A stretch of DNA of 55,429 nt from Peptostreptococcaceae bacterium (GCA_016650175.1 JAENWG010000005.1:1-55429), one strand, 5' to 3'. Positions 43,737-55,116 are shown, numbered from the stretch's first letter. Notes: generated from the letters alone by a model not told the origin. Translations and numbers: made by a program.

Positions 43737-43765
43737 TTGTGAGGGTGTGCATAGTGTGATATACT
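43737..43765 (+). promoter_or_regulatory. Promoter of the second oligopeptide operon
   Basis: TTGTGA (43737-43742), 17 nt, TATACT (43760-43765). It gives a ~93-nt leader in which I see only a weak GTTTC/GAAAC pairing. Confidence 0.7.
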
Positions 43766-43864
43766 TGTGAAGTCGGGTGTTAGTATTGAGTAAATTTAGT
43801 GGTTTCAACTGGCATAATTCAAGCATTCGAAACTGGTTGTTTGATATCATTAGGAGGAAATTTT

Positions 43865-44797
43865 ATGGCTAAATATATCGTTAAAAGAATAGCTCAAGCA
43901 TTAATTTTGATTATAGTTGTGGCTTGTCTTACTTTTTTACTCATGAATTTAGTTCCAGGAGGACCATTCTTAAGTGAAAAATCTCCTTCACCAGAAGTAT
44001 TAGCTGCTATGGAGGCTAAGTACGGCTTAGATCAGCCATTACCTATTCAATTGAAAAATTACATATTTCATATGGTTCATGGTGACTTTGGTGTTTCTTT
44101 AAAAATGCAGAAAAATAGACCTGTAATATTGATTATAGAAGAAATGTTTCCGATATCGGCTAAGATTGGATTAATTGCACTTTTAATTGCAGTGAGTATA
44201 GGAATACCTATAGGCTGTTTATCAGCATATTATCGAGGGACAAGAATAGATAGCGCGCTTAGAGTAGTTATGACATTAGGAATATCCGTTCCGAGCTTTG
44301 TAATAGCGACACTGTTGCTACTATTGTTTTGTGTTAAGCTACAATGGTTGCCATCGATTGGTTTAACTAGTTGGCAACACTATATTTTGCCGTGTGCAGC
44401 ATTATCTTTTTATCCGATGTGTTATACAGGAAGACTTGCAAGATCTAGTATGCTTGATGCGATAAATCAAGACTACATTAGAACGGCAATGGCAAAAGGC
44501 GCATCAACAAAAGCAATTATATTCAAACATGCATTAAGAAATGCATTGATACCAGTGTTAACATTCTTAGGACCTTTGACTGCATTTATACTAACAGGTG
44601 GATTTGTAGTAGAAACAGTATTCAGTATCCCTGGTTTAGGGAGATATTTTATACAAAGTATTTTAGTAAGAGATTATCCAATAATAATGGCAACAACTAT
44701 ATTTTTAGCAGCGTTGGTTATATTCATGAATTTAATTGTAGATATTATGTATAGGGTAGTTGATCCTAGAATTGATATTACTAAAGGGGGTAACTAA
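43865..44797 (+). CDS. Oligopeptide ABC permease, OppB/DppB type
   Basis: The 310-aa membrane subunit begins MAKYIVKRIAQALILIIVVACLTFLLMNLVPGGPF, the standard opening of this family, and carries the EAA loop YIRTAMAKGASTKAIIFKHALRNALIP. The longer frame from 43799 lacks a ribosome site; AGGAGG is 8 nt before ATG 43865. It is the first gene of a five-gene importer distinct from the one at 3103-8578, with the binding protein last rather than first. Confidence 0.93.
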   Translation: MAKYIVKRIAQALILIIVVACLTFLLMNLVPGGPFLSEKSPSPEVLAAMEAKYGLDQPLPIQLKNYIFHMVHGDFGVSLKMQKNRPVILIIEEMFPISAKIGLIALLIAVSIGIPIGCLSAYYRGTRIDSALRVVMTLGISVPSFVIATLLLLLFCVKLQWLPSIGLTSWQHYILPCAALSFYPMCYTGRLARSSMLDAINQDYIRTAMAKGASTKAIIFKHALRNALIPVLTFLGPLTAFILTGGFVVETVFSIPGLGRYFIQSILVRDYPIIMATTIFLAALVIFMNLIVDIMYRVVDPRIDITKGGN

Positions 44798-44799
44798 TT

Positions 44800-45843
44800 A
44801 TGATACGCAGTGGAAATCACATATTCACACTACATCCTGATTATGATAAACTTCCTGAAGGAATTCAGTTCAATGAGGATGATTTTTTAACAGCATCTGA
44901 AGAAGATAAAGAAAATTACATAGAAAAAGCACCTGCAGTTTCATACTGGAAAGATGCTTGGAGAAGATTAAGACATAATAGAGTAGCTGTGGTAGCTATG
45001 CTTATACTCGTTGTAATAGTGCTCTTTGCTTTTATAGGTCCACTATTCTTTGAGGCAGATTATACAACACAAGTTAGAGGCTCAGAAAACTTAGATCCTA
45101 GCTTTTTACATCCTTTTGGTACTGATAAATTCGGTAGAGATCTTATGATAAGAACTATGTACGGGTCAAGAGTATCACTTATAGTAGGTGTTTGTGCTTC
45201 ATTTATAGTGCTTTTCATAGGTACAATATATGGATCGATTTCAGGTTACTTAGGCGGAAGAGTTGATAGCATAATGATGAGATTTTTAGACTTAATATAC
45301 TCTGTACCAGATATATTAGTAGTACTATTAATATCAACAGTTATTAAAGTACCTCTACAAGATTGGGTTAATAACAGCAATTCGGGGCTTGCTAAGAGTA
45401 TGATAACCTTAGGACCTGGCTTGATTTCAATATTTATTGCTTTTGGATTGTTATACTGGGTAGGTATGGCAAGAATAATTAGAGGACAAGTACTAATGCT
45501 GAAGCAGATGGAATACGTTACAGCGGCTAGGGCAGTTGGTGCTAGTAGATCAAGAATAATCAGAAGACATTTATGGCCGAATTGCATAGGTCAAATTATA
45601 GTAACTACATGTTTACAGATTCCTTCGGCAATATTTTTGGAATCATTCCTCTCATTTTTAGGTATAGGAGTAAGTGCACCAATGACAAGTTTAGGTGCTA
45701 TAGCAGCAGATGCGTTAAGTGGTATATATTCATACTCTTATCGTTTGATAATACCTTCGGTTATACTTAGTTTGATGATATTAAGTTTAAACCTTTTTGG
45801 TGATGGACTTCGTGATGCGCTAGATCCGCGCTTAAAGAAATAG
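44800..45843 (+). CDS. Oligopeptide ABC permease, OppC/DppC type
   Basis: The 347-aa second permease has a long cytoplasmic N-terminus (~60 residues) as in OppC, then six helices. The motif HPFGTDKFGRDLMIRTMYGSRVSL and the EAA loop YVTAARAVGASRSRIIRRHLWPN are intact, ending DALDPRLKK. It starts 2 nt after the previous stop. Confidence 0.93.
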   Translation: MIRSGNHIFTLHPDYDKLPEGIQFNEDDFLTASEEDKENYIEKAPAVSYWKDAWRRLRHNRVAVVAMLILVVIVLFAFIGPLFFEADYTTQVRGSENLDPSFLHPFGTDKFGRDLMIRTMYGSRVSLIVGVCASFIVLFIGTIYGSISGYLGGRVDSIMMRFLDLIYSVPDILVVLLISTVIKVPLQDWVNNSNSGLAKSMITLGPGLISIFIAFGLLYWVGMARIIRGQVLMLKQMEYVTAARAVGASRSRIIRRHLWPNCIGQIIVTTCLQIPSAIFLESFLSFLGIGVSAPMTSLGAIAADALSGIYSYSYRLIIPSVILSLMILSLNLFGDGLRDALDPRLKK

Positions 45844-45855
45844 GGGTGTGATGAT

Positions 45856-46863
45856 ATGGAACAAAATGATAACAAAAATATATTGGAAGTAAAAAATTTA
45901 AAAGTATCATTCTTTACGCCTGCAGGAGAAGTAAAAGCTGTTAATGATATTTCATATGAATTAAAATCTGGAGAAGTAATGGGAATAGTAGGAGAATCAG
46001 GCTCTGGCAAGAGCGTTGAGGCATACTCTATTATTGGATTATTAAGTAGCCCCGGTAAAGTCGTAGGCGGTGAAGTTATATTTGATGGAGACGACTTACT
46101 AAAATATTCAGAAGAACAGTTAAGGAATTTACGTGGAGATAAAATAAGTATGATTTTCCAAAATCCTATGACGTGTTTGAATCCCGTATATAAAATTGGT
46201 GATCAGCTTGTAGAATCACTATTTATACATACTGATGCTTCTAAAGATGAAGCTTGGAAAAAAGCAACTGATATGCTTGGGTTTGTAGGAATAAACAATC
46301 CTGACAAGAGAATGAAGCAGTATGCTCATGAATTGTCAGGTGGTATGAGGCAGCGTGTTATGATTGCTATGGCGCTTTTGTGTGATCCTAAGTTACTTAT
46401 AGCTGATGAACCTACTACCGCGCTTGACGTTACAATACAAGCACAAATTCTTGATTTGCTTAAAGATATAATTACAAAAACAAATATGAGTACAATCTTT
46501 ATAACGCATAATCTAGCTGTGGTTGCCGAAATATGTAATAAGGTATCGGTAATGTATGCGGGTAAATTGGTAGAGACAGGGTATGTAGATGATATATTCT
46601 ATAATCCTTCACACCCATATACTTTGGGGCTTTTAAATTCAATGCCTAGAGTAGATGAAAAAGAGCATGAAAGGTTAATACCAATAGAAGGTTCTCCTGT
46701 TGACATGTTAAACCCTCCTGAGGGTTGTGGATTTGCTTCAAGATGCAAGCATTGTATGAACATATGCCTCAGAAAAGATCCTCCAACAATAGATATGGGC
46801 AATGGACATAAAGCTAAATGTTGGTTACTTGCAATGAAAGAGTATGAAGAGGGGGATGAATAA
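45856..46863 (+). CDS. Oligopeptide ABC ATPase, OppD/DppD type
   Basis: The 335-aa ATPase has Walker [14 protein letters not shown], signature LSGGMRQR, Walker [13 protein letters not shown] and ITHN (asparagine follows the switch His). The C-terminal oligopeptide/dipeptide extension has [14 protein letters not shown]. Its TAA shares one base with the next start codon (TAATG). Confidence 0.93.
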   Translation: MEQNDNKNILEVKNLKVSFFTPAGEVKAVNDISYELKSGEVMGIVGESGSGKSVEAYSIIGLLSSPGKVVGGEVIFDGDDLLKYSEEQLRNLRGDKISMIFQNPMTCLNPVYKIGDQLVESLFIHTDASKDEAWKKATDMLGFVGINNPDKRMKQYAHELSGGMRQRVMIAMALLCDPKLLIADEPTTALDVTIQAQILDLLKDIITKTNMSTIFITHNLAVVAEICNKVSVMYAGKLVETGYVDDIFYNPSHPYTLGLLNSMPRVDEKEHERLIPIEGSPVDMLNPPEGCGFASRCKHCMNICLRKDPPTIDMGNGHKAKCWLLAMKEYEEGDE

Positions 46864-47855
46864 TGAGTGATATTAAAGACCCAGAAGTCCTTCTGGAAGT
46901 TATAAATTTAAAAAAATATTTTGATGTTAAAATAGGACTTGGTAGAAAAAATTACGTAAAAGCAGTTGAAGATATTTCATTTAAGATTCATAAAGGTGAA
47001 ACCTTTGGTCTTGTGGGAGAATCAGGATGTGGTAAGACAACGCTTGGAAGATCTATAATTAGATTGATTGAACCTACTTCAGGTAAGATTATCTATGATG
47101 GCGATGTGATTTTCGACGGTGATAAAAGAAAAAATATAAATATGACAGCTTATAGAAGAAAGATGCAGATTATATTCCAAGATCCTTCAGCGTCATTAGA
47201 TCCTAGAATGACAGTAGGAGAAATAATCGGAGAAGCGTTAGATGTTCATAAGCTATTTCAGGGCAAACTTGAGCGTAAAAAAAGAATCGATTTTTTATTA
47301 GATAGAGTAGGATTAAACACTGAACATGCGAACAGATATCCCCATGAATTTTCAGGAGGTCAACAACAACGTATAGGAATAGCTAGAGCTCTTGCTGTAG
47401 AACCAGAATTCATTGTATGCGATGAACCTATATCTGCACTTGATGTATCGATTCAATCTCAAATAGTAAATATGTTAGAGGATATGCAAGAAGAATTAGG
47501 GCTAACATATCTATTTATAGCACATGACTTATCCGTAGTAAGACATATATCAACAAGAATTGGGGTAATGTATTTAGGTAATATGGTAGAACTTGGTGAT
47601 AGCAATGAAATTTACCATAATCCACTACATCCTTATACACAGACGCTTTTATCAGCTGTTCCTGTTCCAGATCCTGAGGTGAATAGGAATACTCATAGAA
47701 TCATATTAGAAGGTGATGTACCTAGCCCTATAAATCCACCTACAGGATGTCGTTTTCATACAAGGTGTCCATATGCAAAGGACATTTGCAAAGAAAAAAT
47801 TCCTGAATGGAAAGAAATAGAGCCTAATCATTTTGCGGCTTGCCACATACTATAA
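46863..47855 (+). CDS. Oligopeptide ABC ATPase, OppF/DppF type
   Basis: The 330-aa ATPase has the pre-P-loop insert [20 protein letters not shown], Walker [10 protein letters not shown], signature FSGGQQQR, Walker [13 protein letters not shown] and IAHD. The C-terminus holds [14 protein letters not shown]. It partners with the OppD-type ATPase. Confidence 0.93.
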   Translation: MSDIKDPEVLLEVINLKKYFDVKIGLGRKNYVKAVEDISFKIHKGETFGLVGESGCGKTTLGRSIIRLIEPTSGKIIYDGDVIFDGDKRKNINMTAYRRKMQIIFQDPSASLDPRMTVGEIIGEALDVHKLFQGKLERKKRIDFLLDRVGLNTEHANRYPHEFSGGQQQRIGIARALAVEPEFIVCDEPISALDVSIQSQIVNMLEDMQEELGLTYLFIAHDLSVVRHISTRIGVMYLGNMVELGDSNEIYHNPLHPYTQTLLSAVPVPDPEVNRNTHRIILEGDVPSPINPPTGCRFHTRCPYAKDICKEKIPEWKEIEPNHFAACHIL

Positions 47856-47858
47856 TTG

Positions 47859-47930
47859 GAACATTCCGACTTGTTCGGTGTTCGTATATGGGCATTATTT
47901 GCTAGAAATTTATTACGAAATATTTCGTAA
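47859..47930 (+). promoter_or_regulatory. Hairpin plus 18-bp perfect palindrome before the binding-protein gene
   Basis: GAACA-tt-CCGA pairs with TCGG-TGTTC (47859-47883), and TTACGAAATATTTCGTAA (47913-47930) is a perfect palindrome ending ~10 nt before AGGAGG. A weak promoter-like pair (TTGTTC 47871, ATTATT 47894, 17-nt spacer) lies between. Either an operator of an internal promoter or an RNA hairpin protecting the lipoprotein message. Confidence 0.5.
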
Positions 47931-47952
47931 AAAAAAATTAAGGAGGAGTATT

Positions 47953-49569
47953 ATGAAAAAGTTATTGATTTTACTTTTATCACTATGCATGGTGTTTACT
48001 TTATCAGCTTGTGGTGGTAGTGATGATGAAGAGGCTGCCGGTGGAGATGGAGTGTTAAACGTTTGTTTAGCGTCTGAACCAGCAACAATTGACCCTGCAC
48101 TTAACTCTGCAGTGGATGGAGCAACAATGATTCAGCATACATTTGAAGGTTTAATCAAATGGGTAGATGATGGAAGCGGAAAAGCTGTTCACGCAGCAGG
48201 CGTAGCTGAAAGCTGGGATATTTCGGATGATGGATTAGTTTGGACTTTCCATTTAAGAGATTCAAATTGGTCAGATGGAGAACCTGTTACTGCAAATGAT
48301 TTTGAATATGCATGGAAGAGATTAAATGATCCTGAAACAGCAGCAGACTATTCATATATGATCGCTCCTGTAAAAGGTTTTGGAACAGATGAATTAGCAG
48401 CAGTAGCAATTGATGATAATACATTTGAAGTAACTTTAATTAGTCCTTGTCTATACTTTGAAGATATTTGTGCGTTCCCTGCTTGCTATCCAGTAAGAGA
48501 AGATATTATCGAAGAAAATGGCGATGCTTGGATTACAGACCCTGCAACTTATATAGGTAATGGACCATATATGATGACAGAATGGGTACATAACAGTTAT
48601 ATAATGATGGAAAAGAATCCAGAATACTGGGATACAGAAAATATTAAATGTGAAGCTATTAAATTTAATTTAATGGATGATCAAAATGCAATATATGCAG
48701 GCTATAAAAATGGAGATTTAGATTATGTTGAAGATGTACCTGCAGATGAGGTTCCTGGTTTATTAGAAGCTGGAACTCTTCAGTTCTTCCCTACATTAGG
48801 CGCATACTATGTTATATTCCAAATGGAAAATGCTCCGTTTGATGACGTTAGAGTAAGAGAAGCATTCTCATTAGTAATAGACAGAAACTTTATTGTTGAT
48901 AAAGTAACCGGTGCTGGAGAAAAAGCTCTTGATGGCTTTGTACCTGCTGGTATATCTGATGTTGATGTAGAAGGCGATGACTTTAGAACAGTTCAAGGTC
49001 CGTTTTACAGCATAGACCCTGATGATTATGAAGCTAATTGTGATAAAGCAAGAGAATTATTAGCAGAAGCTGGTTATGAAAATGGAGAAGGATTCCCTGT
49101 AGTAGAATACTTATACAATACTTTAGACAGCCATAAAGCTATTGGTGAAGCACTTCAAAACATGTGGCAAGAAGAACTAGGTGTTACAGTTACATTAGCT
49201 AACCAAGAATGGGGAGTATTCTTAGAAGAAAGAAAAGCTGGTAACTTCTCAATAGCAAGAGGCGGATGGATTGGTGACTATAATGATCCAATGACATTCT
49301 TAGACATGTTTACTACTGGAAACGGAAATAATGATGCACAATATGCAAATACAGAATATGACAACCGTATTGATGCTATTAATGCAGAATTAGATCCAGA
49401 AGCTAGAATGGATTTTTTACATGAAGCTGAAGAACAATTAATAGGCGAAGATGTAGTAGTAGCTCCAATATATGGATATACTCATAAATATCTTGTAAGC
49501 GAAGAGATTACAGGTATATACGCTAACTTATTTGAAACTGTATTCTTCGGACAATGCGAAGGTATGTAA
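47953..49569 (+). CDS. Oligopeptide-binding lipoprotein (SBP family 5)
   Basis: The 538-aa lipoprotein has a signal peptide with lipobox LSAC (Cys20) and family 5 features: LNVCLASEPATIDPALNSAVDGATMIQHTFEGLIKW and WTFHLRDSNWSDGEPVTANDFEYAWKRL, the OppA peptide-binding pattern. The longer frame from 47833 overlaps the ATPase gene; AGGAGGAG is spaced for ATG 47953. Codons here are noticeably regular, as for a highly expressed gene. A strong terminator follows. Confidence 0.94.
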   Translation: MKKLLILLLSLCMVFTLSACGGSDDEEAAGGDGVLNVCLASEPATIDPALNSAVDGATMIQHTFEGLIKWVDDGSGKAVHAAGVAESWDISDDGLVWTFHLRDSNWSDGEPVTANDFEYAWKRLNDPETAADYSYMIAPVKGFGTDELAAVAIDDNTFEVTLISPCLYFEDICAFPACYPVREDIIEENGDAWITDPATYIGNGPYMMTEWVHNSYIMMEKNPEYWDTENIKCEAIKFNLMDDQNAIYAGYKNGDLDYVEDVPADEVPGLLEAGTLQFFPTLGAYYVIFQMENAPFDDVRVREAFSLVIDRNFIVDKVTGAGEKALDGFVPAGISDVDVEGDDFRTVQGPFYSIDPDDYEANCDKARELLAEAGYENGEGFPVVEYLYNTLDSHKAIGEALQNMWQEELGVTVTLANQEWGVFLEERKAGNFSIARGGWIGDYNDPMTFLDMFTTGNGNNDAQYANTEYDNRIDAINAELDPEARMDFLHEAEEQLIGEDVVVAPIYGYTHKYLVSEEITGIYANLFETVFFGQCEGM

Positions 49570-49598
49570 TTTAGCTATGAATTGAATTATATATATTA

Positions 49599-49625
49599 AA
49601 TCGGCAGCTTAGCTGCCGATTTTTT
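49599..49625 (+). terminator. Terminator of the second oligopeptide operon
   Basis: AATCGGCAGC and GCTGCCGATT form a 10-bp perfect stem with loop TTA and a T-run. Confidence 0.95.
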
Positions 49626-49646
49626 ACTGGATAAAACTTTTTAATA

Positions 49647-49655
49647 TGGTATAAT
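49647..49655 (+). promoter_or_regulatory. Extended -10 promoter for folD
   Basis: TGG followed by TATAAT (49650-49655) is an extended -10; the -35 at the matching distance is poor. The leader to ATG 49677 is ~15 nt. Confidence 0.6.
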
Positions 49656-49676
49656 AAATTTCTAGGAGGTAAGACA

Positions 49677-50543
49677 ATGAACAAAATTCTTTACGGTAAA
49701 GAAGTTAGTGAAAGTATTGAAAGCGAACTTGATGATAAAGCGAAAATATTGAAAGAAAAAGGTGTGAATCCTAAACTTGCTATAGTAAGAGTAGGAGAAA
49801 ATCCTGGCGATATGTTTTACGAAAAAGCAGCTTGCAAAAAAGCAGAGAAGCTTGGCATAGGGCATGTTAATATAGCGTTTGATAAAGATATTACTCAAGA
49901 TGAATTGATTAAAACTATAAATGAGCTAAATGAAGATAAGAATATTCACGGTATACTTCTGTTAAGACCGTTTCCTAAACATATGGATGATGATGAAGTT
50001 AGAAATGCAGTAGCACCTAAGAAAGATATAGATGGAATAACAGATACATCACTTACAGGACTAATTACTGGTAAGCATAAAGGCTTTGTACCATGTACGC
50101 CTAAGGCTTGCTTAGAAATACTTAAATACTATGGCTATAGCTTAGAAGGAAAAAATGTAACTATAATAGGAAGAAGTCTTGTAATAGGTAAACCTTTATC
50201 TTTATTAATGACGACACATAATGCGAATGTTACAGTATGCCATAGCAAAACAAAAAAAGAGGATATGATAAAACACTGCACAGGCGCAGATATATTAGTG
50301 CTAGCTACTGGTAAAACCGAAAGCTTTACACATGATTATTTAGGTGACGGGCAGGTAATAATAGATGTAGGTACAGGCGTAGGTAAAAATGGTAAGATGG
50401 CAGGGGATTTAGATATAAACGAAGTTTATGAAAGTAAAATTAATGAGCTTGCAATTACACCAGTTCCGAAAGGTGTAGGTAGCGTTACTACGGCAGTGCT
50501 TATGAGTAATTTAATATTAGCAGCAGAAAAAAAACCTGATTAA
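49677..50543 (+). CDS. folD: Bifunctional methylene-THF dehydrogenase/cyclohydrolase
   Basis: The 288-aa enzyme converts methylene-THF to formyl-THF, the step after Fhs. The substrate-site lysine region (FYEKAACKKAEKLGI), GILLLRPFPKHMDDDEV, DIDGIT and the dinucleotide site GRSLVIGKPLSLLM are visible. AGGAGG precedes ATG 49677. Its stop codon lies in the loop of a bidirectional terminator and overlaps the leuB stop on the other strand. Confidence 0.95.
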   Translation: MNKILYGKEVSESIESELDDKAKILKEKGVNPKLAIVRVGENPGDMFYEKAACKKAEKLGIGHVNIAFDKDITQDELIKTINELNEDKNIHGILLLRPFPKHMDDDEVRNAVAPKKDIDGITDTSLTGLITGKHKGFVPCTPKACLEILKYYGYSLEGKNVTIIGRSLVIGKPLSLLMTTHNANVTVCHSKTKKEDMIKHCTGADILVLATGKTESFTHDYLGDGQVIIDVGTGVGKNGKMAGDLDINEVYESKINELAITPVPKGVGSVTTAVLMSNLILAAEKKPD

Positions 50544-50555
50544 ATCAGGTTTTTT
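50529..50555. terminator. Bidirectional terminator within the ends of folD and leuB
   Basis: AAAAAACCTGAT (50529-50540) pairs with ATCAGGTTTTTT (50544-50555). The 3-nt loop TAA (50541-50543) is the folD stop, and the leuB stop (50542-50540 on the minus strand) shares two of its bases. Confidence 0.92.
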
Positions 50556-51622
50556 AGATTGTTCTTAATAATATCGCCTATTTCTTTAGTACCAGTTACT
50601 TTTTCTCCGGATTTAGCGATGTCCATGGTTCTGTAGCCATCGTTTAAAGTCTTTGTAACTGCAGCTTCTATAGCATCAGCTTCCTTGGTTAGGTTAAAGG
50701 TAGTTCTTAGCATCATGGCACAAGATAGAATTGTAGCCATAGGATTAGCAATGTTTTGACCTGCAATATCAGGAGCAGAACCGTGAATTGGTTCGTACAT
50801 TCCGAAATTTCCTTTGCTAAGGCTGCTTGATGGTAACATTCCAATTGAACCCGTAACCTGGCTAGCTTCATCAGAGAGTATATCTCCAAAGATGTTTGAT
50901 GTAAGTATTACGTCAAATTGTTTAGGACCTCTGACTATTTGCATAGCTGCGTTATCTACGTATTGATGATTTAATTCAACCTCAGGATAATCCTTTGAAA
51001 CCTTGTTTACTGTAGTTCTCCAAAGTCTAGAGCTTTCTAAAACGTTAGCTTTATCTACACTGGTAACTTTCTTATCTCTTTTCATAGCTAATTTAAAAGC
51101 CGTAATTGCTATTCGCTCAACTTCCATTACGTTATATTCTTCTACGTCATAAGCGGCTTCATAACCGTCAACGATTTTTCTTCCTTTTTCGCCGAAGTAT
51201 ATACCACCGGTAAGTTCTCTTACTACTACTAGATTAATTCCGCCTTTAACTAGTTCCTCTTTAAGAGGGCATGCATCAGACAAGGCATCAAACATTATAG
51301 CAGGGCGTATATTAGCATATAGATTAAGAGCTTTTCTAAGACCAAGTAGCGCTTGCTCAGGTCTTTCGCTTCCTGGAAGGTCGTCCCATTTAGGGCCGCC
51401 GACAGCGCCAAGAAGTACCGCATCTGAATCTTTACAAGCTTGTACTGTACTTTGAGGAAGGCATTCTCCAGCTTCCTCAATTGCGATTCCACCAGCTAAA
51501 ACTTCTGTATAATTAATCGTATGATTATATAGAGAGGCAATCTCGTCTAGTATCTTTATAGCTTCTGCTATAACTTCAGGACCTATGCCGTCTCCTCTAA
51601 TAACTGCTAAATTCATATTCAT
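50540..51622 (-). CDS. leuB: 3-isopropylmalate dehydrogenase
   Basis: The 360-aa enzyme oxidises and decarboxylates 3-isopropylmalate to 2-ketoisocaproate with NAD. Key segments are [48 protein letters not shown] and [22 protein letters not shown]. It is the last gene of leuACDB and overlaps leuD by 4 nt. Confidence 0.96.
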   Translation of the reverse strand: MNMNLAVIRGDGIGPEVIAEAIKILDEIASLYNHTINYTEVLAGGIAIEEAGECLPQSTVQACKDSDAVLLGAVGGPKWDDLPGSERPEQALLGLRKALNLYANIRPAIMFDALSDACPLKEELVKGGINLVVVRELTGGIYFGEKGRKIVDGYEAAYDVEEYNVMEVERIAITAFKLAMKRDKKVTSVDKANVLESSRLWRTTVNKVSKDYPEVELNHQYVDNAAMQIVRGPKQFDVILTSNIFGDILSDEASQVTGSIGMLPSSSLSKGNFGMYEPIHGSAPDIAGQNIANPMATILSCAMMLRTTFNLTKEADAIEAAVTKTLNDGYRTMDIAKSGEKVTGTKEIGDIIKNNLKNLI

Positions 51623-52110
51623 TTGCTTTCCCCCGTAATACTTTTAAGTAAGCCACCTTTGTCAATAATCTCTTTAATGAATTCAGGAAAAGGTAGAGCT
51701 TGGTATGATTCGTTTTTAGTGATGTTAGTAATTAAACCGCTATCAAAATCTATTTCGACAGTGTCACCTGCATCGATTGCATCACTAGCATCTTTACATT
51801 CCAATATTGGAAGACCTATGTTAATTGAGTTTCTATAAAATATCCTAGCAAAAGTAGTTGCTATGACGCAACTTATACCTGATGCTTTAATAGCAATAGG
51901 GGCATGCTCACGAGATGAGCCACAGCCGAAATTATCTCCGGCGACAATAACATCACCTTTAGAGACTTTGTTTACAAAATCTTTATCTAAATCTTCCATG
52001 CAGTGACTTGCAAGTTCTTCATGACTTTGAGTGTTTAAATATCTTGCAGGGATAATTACATCAGTGTCCACATTATTTCCGTACTTATGTACAATTCCTT
52101 TAGCTTTCAT
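51619..52110 (-). CDS. leuD: 3-isopropylmalate dehydratase small subunit
   Basis: The 163-aa swivel-domain subunit completes the isomerase with LeuC. It has [15 protein letters not shown] and [12 protein letters not shown]. Its short length matches the LeuC2/LeuD2-like class of Clostridia and archaea rather than the ~200-aa enterobacterial form. It overlaps leuC and leuB by 4 nt each. Confidence 0.96.
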   Translation of the reverse strand: MKAKGIVHKYGNNVDTDVIIPARYLNTQSHEELASHCMEDLDKDFVNKVSKGDVIVAGDNFGCGSSREHAPIAIKASGISCVIATTFARIFYRNSINIGLPILECKDASDAIDAGDTVEIDFDSGLITNITKNESYQALPFPEFIKEIIDKGGLLKSITGESK

Positions 52111-53381
52111 TTTACCTCCTGATTTGGTGAACTTATCTTACCTGTTATAGCAGAAGCTGCTGCGATTGCAGGGCTTGCTAGATATACCTTTGAATCAACA
52201 TGACCCATTCTACCGACAAAATTTCTATTAGTTGTAGATACGCAACTTTCTCCACCAGCAAGAACGCCCATGTGCCCTCCGAGGCATGGTCCGCACGTAG
52301 GTGTTGACACTACGCAACCTGCATCGATAAATATGTCTGTATATCCTAGATGCATGCATTGTTTATATATTTTCTGAGTAGCAGGTATGATTATACCTCT
52401 AACATCTCTATGAAGTTTTTTGCCTTTTAATATTTCTGCAGCTTCTTTCATGTCTGACAATCTACCATTGGTGCATGAACCAATTACTACCTGATCTATA
52501 TTTATATCTTCCATAGCTTTAATCTCATCTATATCATGAGTGTTTTCTGGTAGGTGAGGGAAGGCTACAGTAGATTTAATAGTAGATAGGTCGATGTCAT
52601 ACGTTTTGTCATATTCTGCATCTTCGTCAGGGAAGTAAGCTTTTACCTGTCTACATATTTTATCCTTAATATATTCTTTTGTAATATCATCTACTACAAA
52701 GATTCCGTTTTTGGCACCTGCTTCTATAGCCATATTAGATATACAAAGCCTGTCATCTATAGTTAAGTTTTCAATTCCATCACCCATAAATTCCATAGAT
52801 TTGTATAAAGCTCCGTCCACGCCTATCATACCGATGATATGTAGAATTACATCCTTACCTGAGATATATTTGTTTAACTTTCCTATAATATTGAACTTAA
52901 TAGCAGAAGGAACCTTAAACCATGCCATGCCTGTTGCCATACCAGCAGCAACATCAGTGCTTCCTACTCCTGTAGAAAAAGCACCGAGTGCTCCATATGT
53001 GCATGTATGAGAGTCTGCACCAATTATTAGTTCTCCTGGAGCAACTAAACCAAGCTCAGGAAGAAGGGCATGTTCTATTCCCATATTACCGACATCATAG
53101 AAATTAGTAATATCAAATTTTCTTGCAAATGTTCTACATTGTTTACATTGCTCTGCAGATTTAATATCTTTATTTGGCGTAAAGTGATCCATAACAAGTG
53201 AAACTTTTTCTTTATCAAACACTTTATCAAAACCATTAGAAGCAAATTCGTTAATAGAAACAGGACCTGTTATATCGTTTGCTAAAACCATATCCAGGTT
53301 TGCATTTATTAGTTGTCCTGCTACTACTTTATCAAGCCCGGCGTGATCTGCCAGAATCTTTTGTGTCATTGTCATACTCAT
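52107..53381 (-). CDS. leuC: 3-isopropylmalate dehydratase large subunit
   Basis: The 424-aa aconitase-family subunit binds a [4Fe-4S] cluster through Cys residues in [13 protein letters not shown] and [10 protein letters not shown]. It starts [13 protein letters not shown] after MS, and [23 protein letters not shown] is conserved. The length marks the shorter, archaeal-type class. It begins 11 nt after leuA. Confidence 0.96.
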   Translation of the reverse strand: MSMTMTQKILADHAGLDKVVAGQLINANLDMVLANDITGPVSINEFASNGFDKVFDKEKVSLVMDHFTPNKDIKSAEQCKQCRTFARKFDITNFYDVGNMGIEHALLPELGLVAPGELIIGADSHTCTYGALGAFSTGVGSTDVAAGMATGMAWFKVPSAIKFNIIGKLNKYISGKDVILHIIGMIGVDGALYKSMEFMGDGIENLTIDDRLCISNMAIEAGAKNGIFVVDDITKEYIKDKICRQVKAYFPDEDAEYDKTYDIDLSTIKSTVAFPHLPENTHDIDEIKAMEDINIDQVVIGSCTNGRLSDMKEAAEILKGKKLHRDVRGIIIPATQKIYKQCMHLGYTDIFIDAGCVVSTPTCGPCLGGHMGVLAGGESCVSTTNRNFVGRMGHVDSKVYLASPAIAAASAITGKISSPNQEVK

Positions 53382-53392
53382 ATTAATTTCTC

Positions 53393-55090
53393 CTATTTCA
53401 CAAAATTCATTTTATTGTTGGCTCTGTTTAGTGCGCTTACAAGTGCATTTACAGAAGCTAATATTATATCTGAATGTGTTCCAATTCCCCAGAACTTATG
53501 GCCATGATCATCTTCTATTAAGATATATGCTGCGGCCATGGAATCAGAGTGACTTTCTAAAGCGTGCTCAGAATATGTAACAAAGCGGTAATCATATTCA
53601 AAAGGTGCTTTTAATAAAGCATTACTTACAGCATCTAAACGTCCATTACCTTCACTTGTGAAACTATATTCTTTATTATTGATTATAACATTTATATCAA
53701 CAGAGAAAACAGCCTTATTTTCGTCAGATTTAATTTTCTTAAAAGTGGCATCCTTGATATCAATGTTCTTGAAATTATCGATATATTCCTTGTCAAATAT
53801 TTCAAAGACCTTAGCAGCAGGAATTTCAGAATGATTTTTATCTGATATATCCTTAATTAGATAGCCTACTTCTGCTCTCATATCTTTAGGAATTACATAA
53901 CCGTAGTTCTGTTCTATTATATAAGCTACTCCGCCTTTACCAGATTGGCTGTTAATTCTAATAACATCAGCCTCATATTCTTTACCAATATCTTTGGGAT
54001 CTATAGGTAAATAGGGAACTGTCCATTGACTAGAACCTGTTTCCTGATGGTGTTTCATACCCTTGGCTATAGCATCCTGATGAGAACCTGAGAAAGCTGC
54101 AAATACGAGTTTGCCGCCGTAAGGCTGCCTAGGGTTAACCTGCATATCCGTAAAATTTTCGAAAGCGTCTACAACGCTTGGAATATCATTAAAGTGAAGA
54201 TTAGGATTAACTCCGTGTGCATACAGATTCATGGCTAAAGTTACTAAATCGACGTTGCCGGTTCTTTCACCGTTACCAAAGAGTGTTCCTTCTATTCTAT
54301 CTCCTCCAGCTAATATTCCTAATTCCGCTTCAGCTACTGCGGTTCCTCTGTCATTATGAGGATGAAGAGATACAATAAGGTTTTCTCTATCATGAAGATT
54401 ATCACACATGTATTCAATTTGGTTAGCATATATGTGAGGCATAGACATAGATACTGTAGAAGGAAGGTTAATGGTAACTTTCCGATCTTCTCTAGGCTTC
54501 CATACGTCTATTACAGCATTACATACATCAAGAGCAAATTCCATTTCAGTTCCGGTAAAGCTTTCAGGCGAATATTCAAATCTAATGTTACCATCAAATG
54601 ATTTAGCTTTTTCCTTAAGGAGTTTGGCTCCGTTAGTAGCAATCTCTATAATCTCTTCCTTACTTGCTTTAAATACCTGTTCTCTTTGTGCAAGGGAAGT
54701 AGAGTTATATAAATGAACTATAGCATTGCTTATACCTTCTAATGATTTAAAAGTTTTTTCAATTATATGGTCTCTTGCTTGAGTAAGTACTTGTATGGTT
54801 ACATCATCTGGTATTAAATTGTCTTCTATAAGTCTTCTTACAAATTCATACTCAGTATTAGACGCGGCAGGAAAACCTACTTCTATTTCTTTAAATCCGA
54901 GTGTAACTAAATATTTAAAGAAGTCTAGTTTTTGCTCTAAGCTCATAGGAACTACTAAAGCTTGGTTGCCGTCTCGAAGATCAACGCTGCACCAAATAGG
55001 CGCTTTTTCAATATGATCTTTTTTCATCCAATCTCCTCTGACATTAGGAGGAGGGAAATAACCGATTTTGTACTTTTTAAAATTCTGCAT
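53393..55090 (-). CDS. leuA: 2-isopropylmalate synthase, long (LeuA2) form
   Basis: The 565-aa enzyme condenses acetyl-CoA with 2-ketoisovalerate, the committed step to leucine. The HMGL-like core has [16 protein letters not shown] and the metal His pair in [11 protein letters not shown]; a C-terminal regulatory domain (from ~residue 430) is present. The starting [19 protein letters not shown] and the length match the LeuA2 class shared with fungi and actinobacteria. ATG 55090 follows AGGTAGGA. The gene is controlled by the T-box leader upstream. Confidence 0.95.
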   Translation of the reverse strand: MQNFKKYKIGYFPPPNVRGDWMKKDHIEKAPIWCSVDLRDGNQALVVPMSLEQKLDFFKYLVTLGFKEIEVGFPAASNTEYEFVRRLIEDNLIPDDVTIQVLTQARDHIIEKTFKSLEGISNAIVHLYNSTSLAQREQVFKASKEEIIEIATNGAKLLKEKAKSFDGNIRFEYSPESFTGTEMEFALDVCNAVIDVWKPREDRKVTINLPSTVSMSMPHIYANQIEYMCDNLHDRENLIVSLHPHNDRGTAVAEAELGILAGGDRIEGTLFGNGERTGNVDLVTLAMNLYAHGVNPNLHFNDIPSVVDAFENFTDMQVNPRQPYGGKLVFAAFSGSHQDAIAKGMKHHQETGSSQWTVPYLPIDPKDIGKEYEADVIRINSQSGKGGVAYIIEQNYGYVIPKDMRAEVGYLIKDISDKNHSEIPAAKVFEIFDKEYIDNFKNIDIKDATFKKIKSDENKAVFSVDINVIINNKEYSFTSEGNGRLDAVSNALLKAPFEYDYRFVTYSEHALESHSDSMAAAYILIEDDHGHKFWGIGTHSDIILASVNALVSALNRANNKMNFVK

Positions 55091-55116
55091 AATTTTATCC
55101 TACCTTTATATATATT

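Noticed and set aside
47833-47952. Extended start of the second binding protein
   Set aside because: It overlaps the ATPase gene and would bury the lipoprotein signal peptide.
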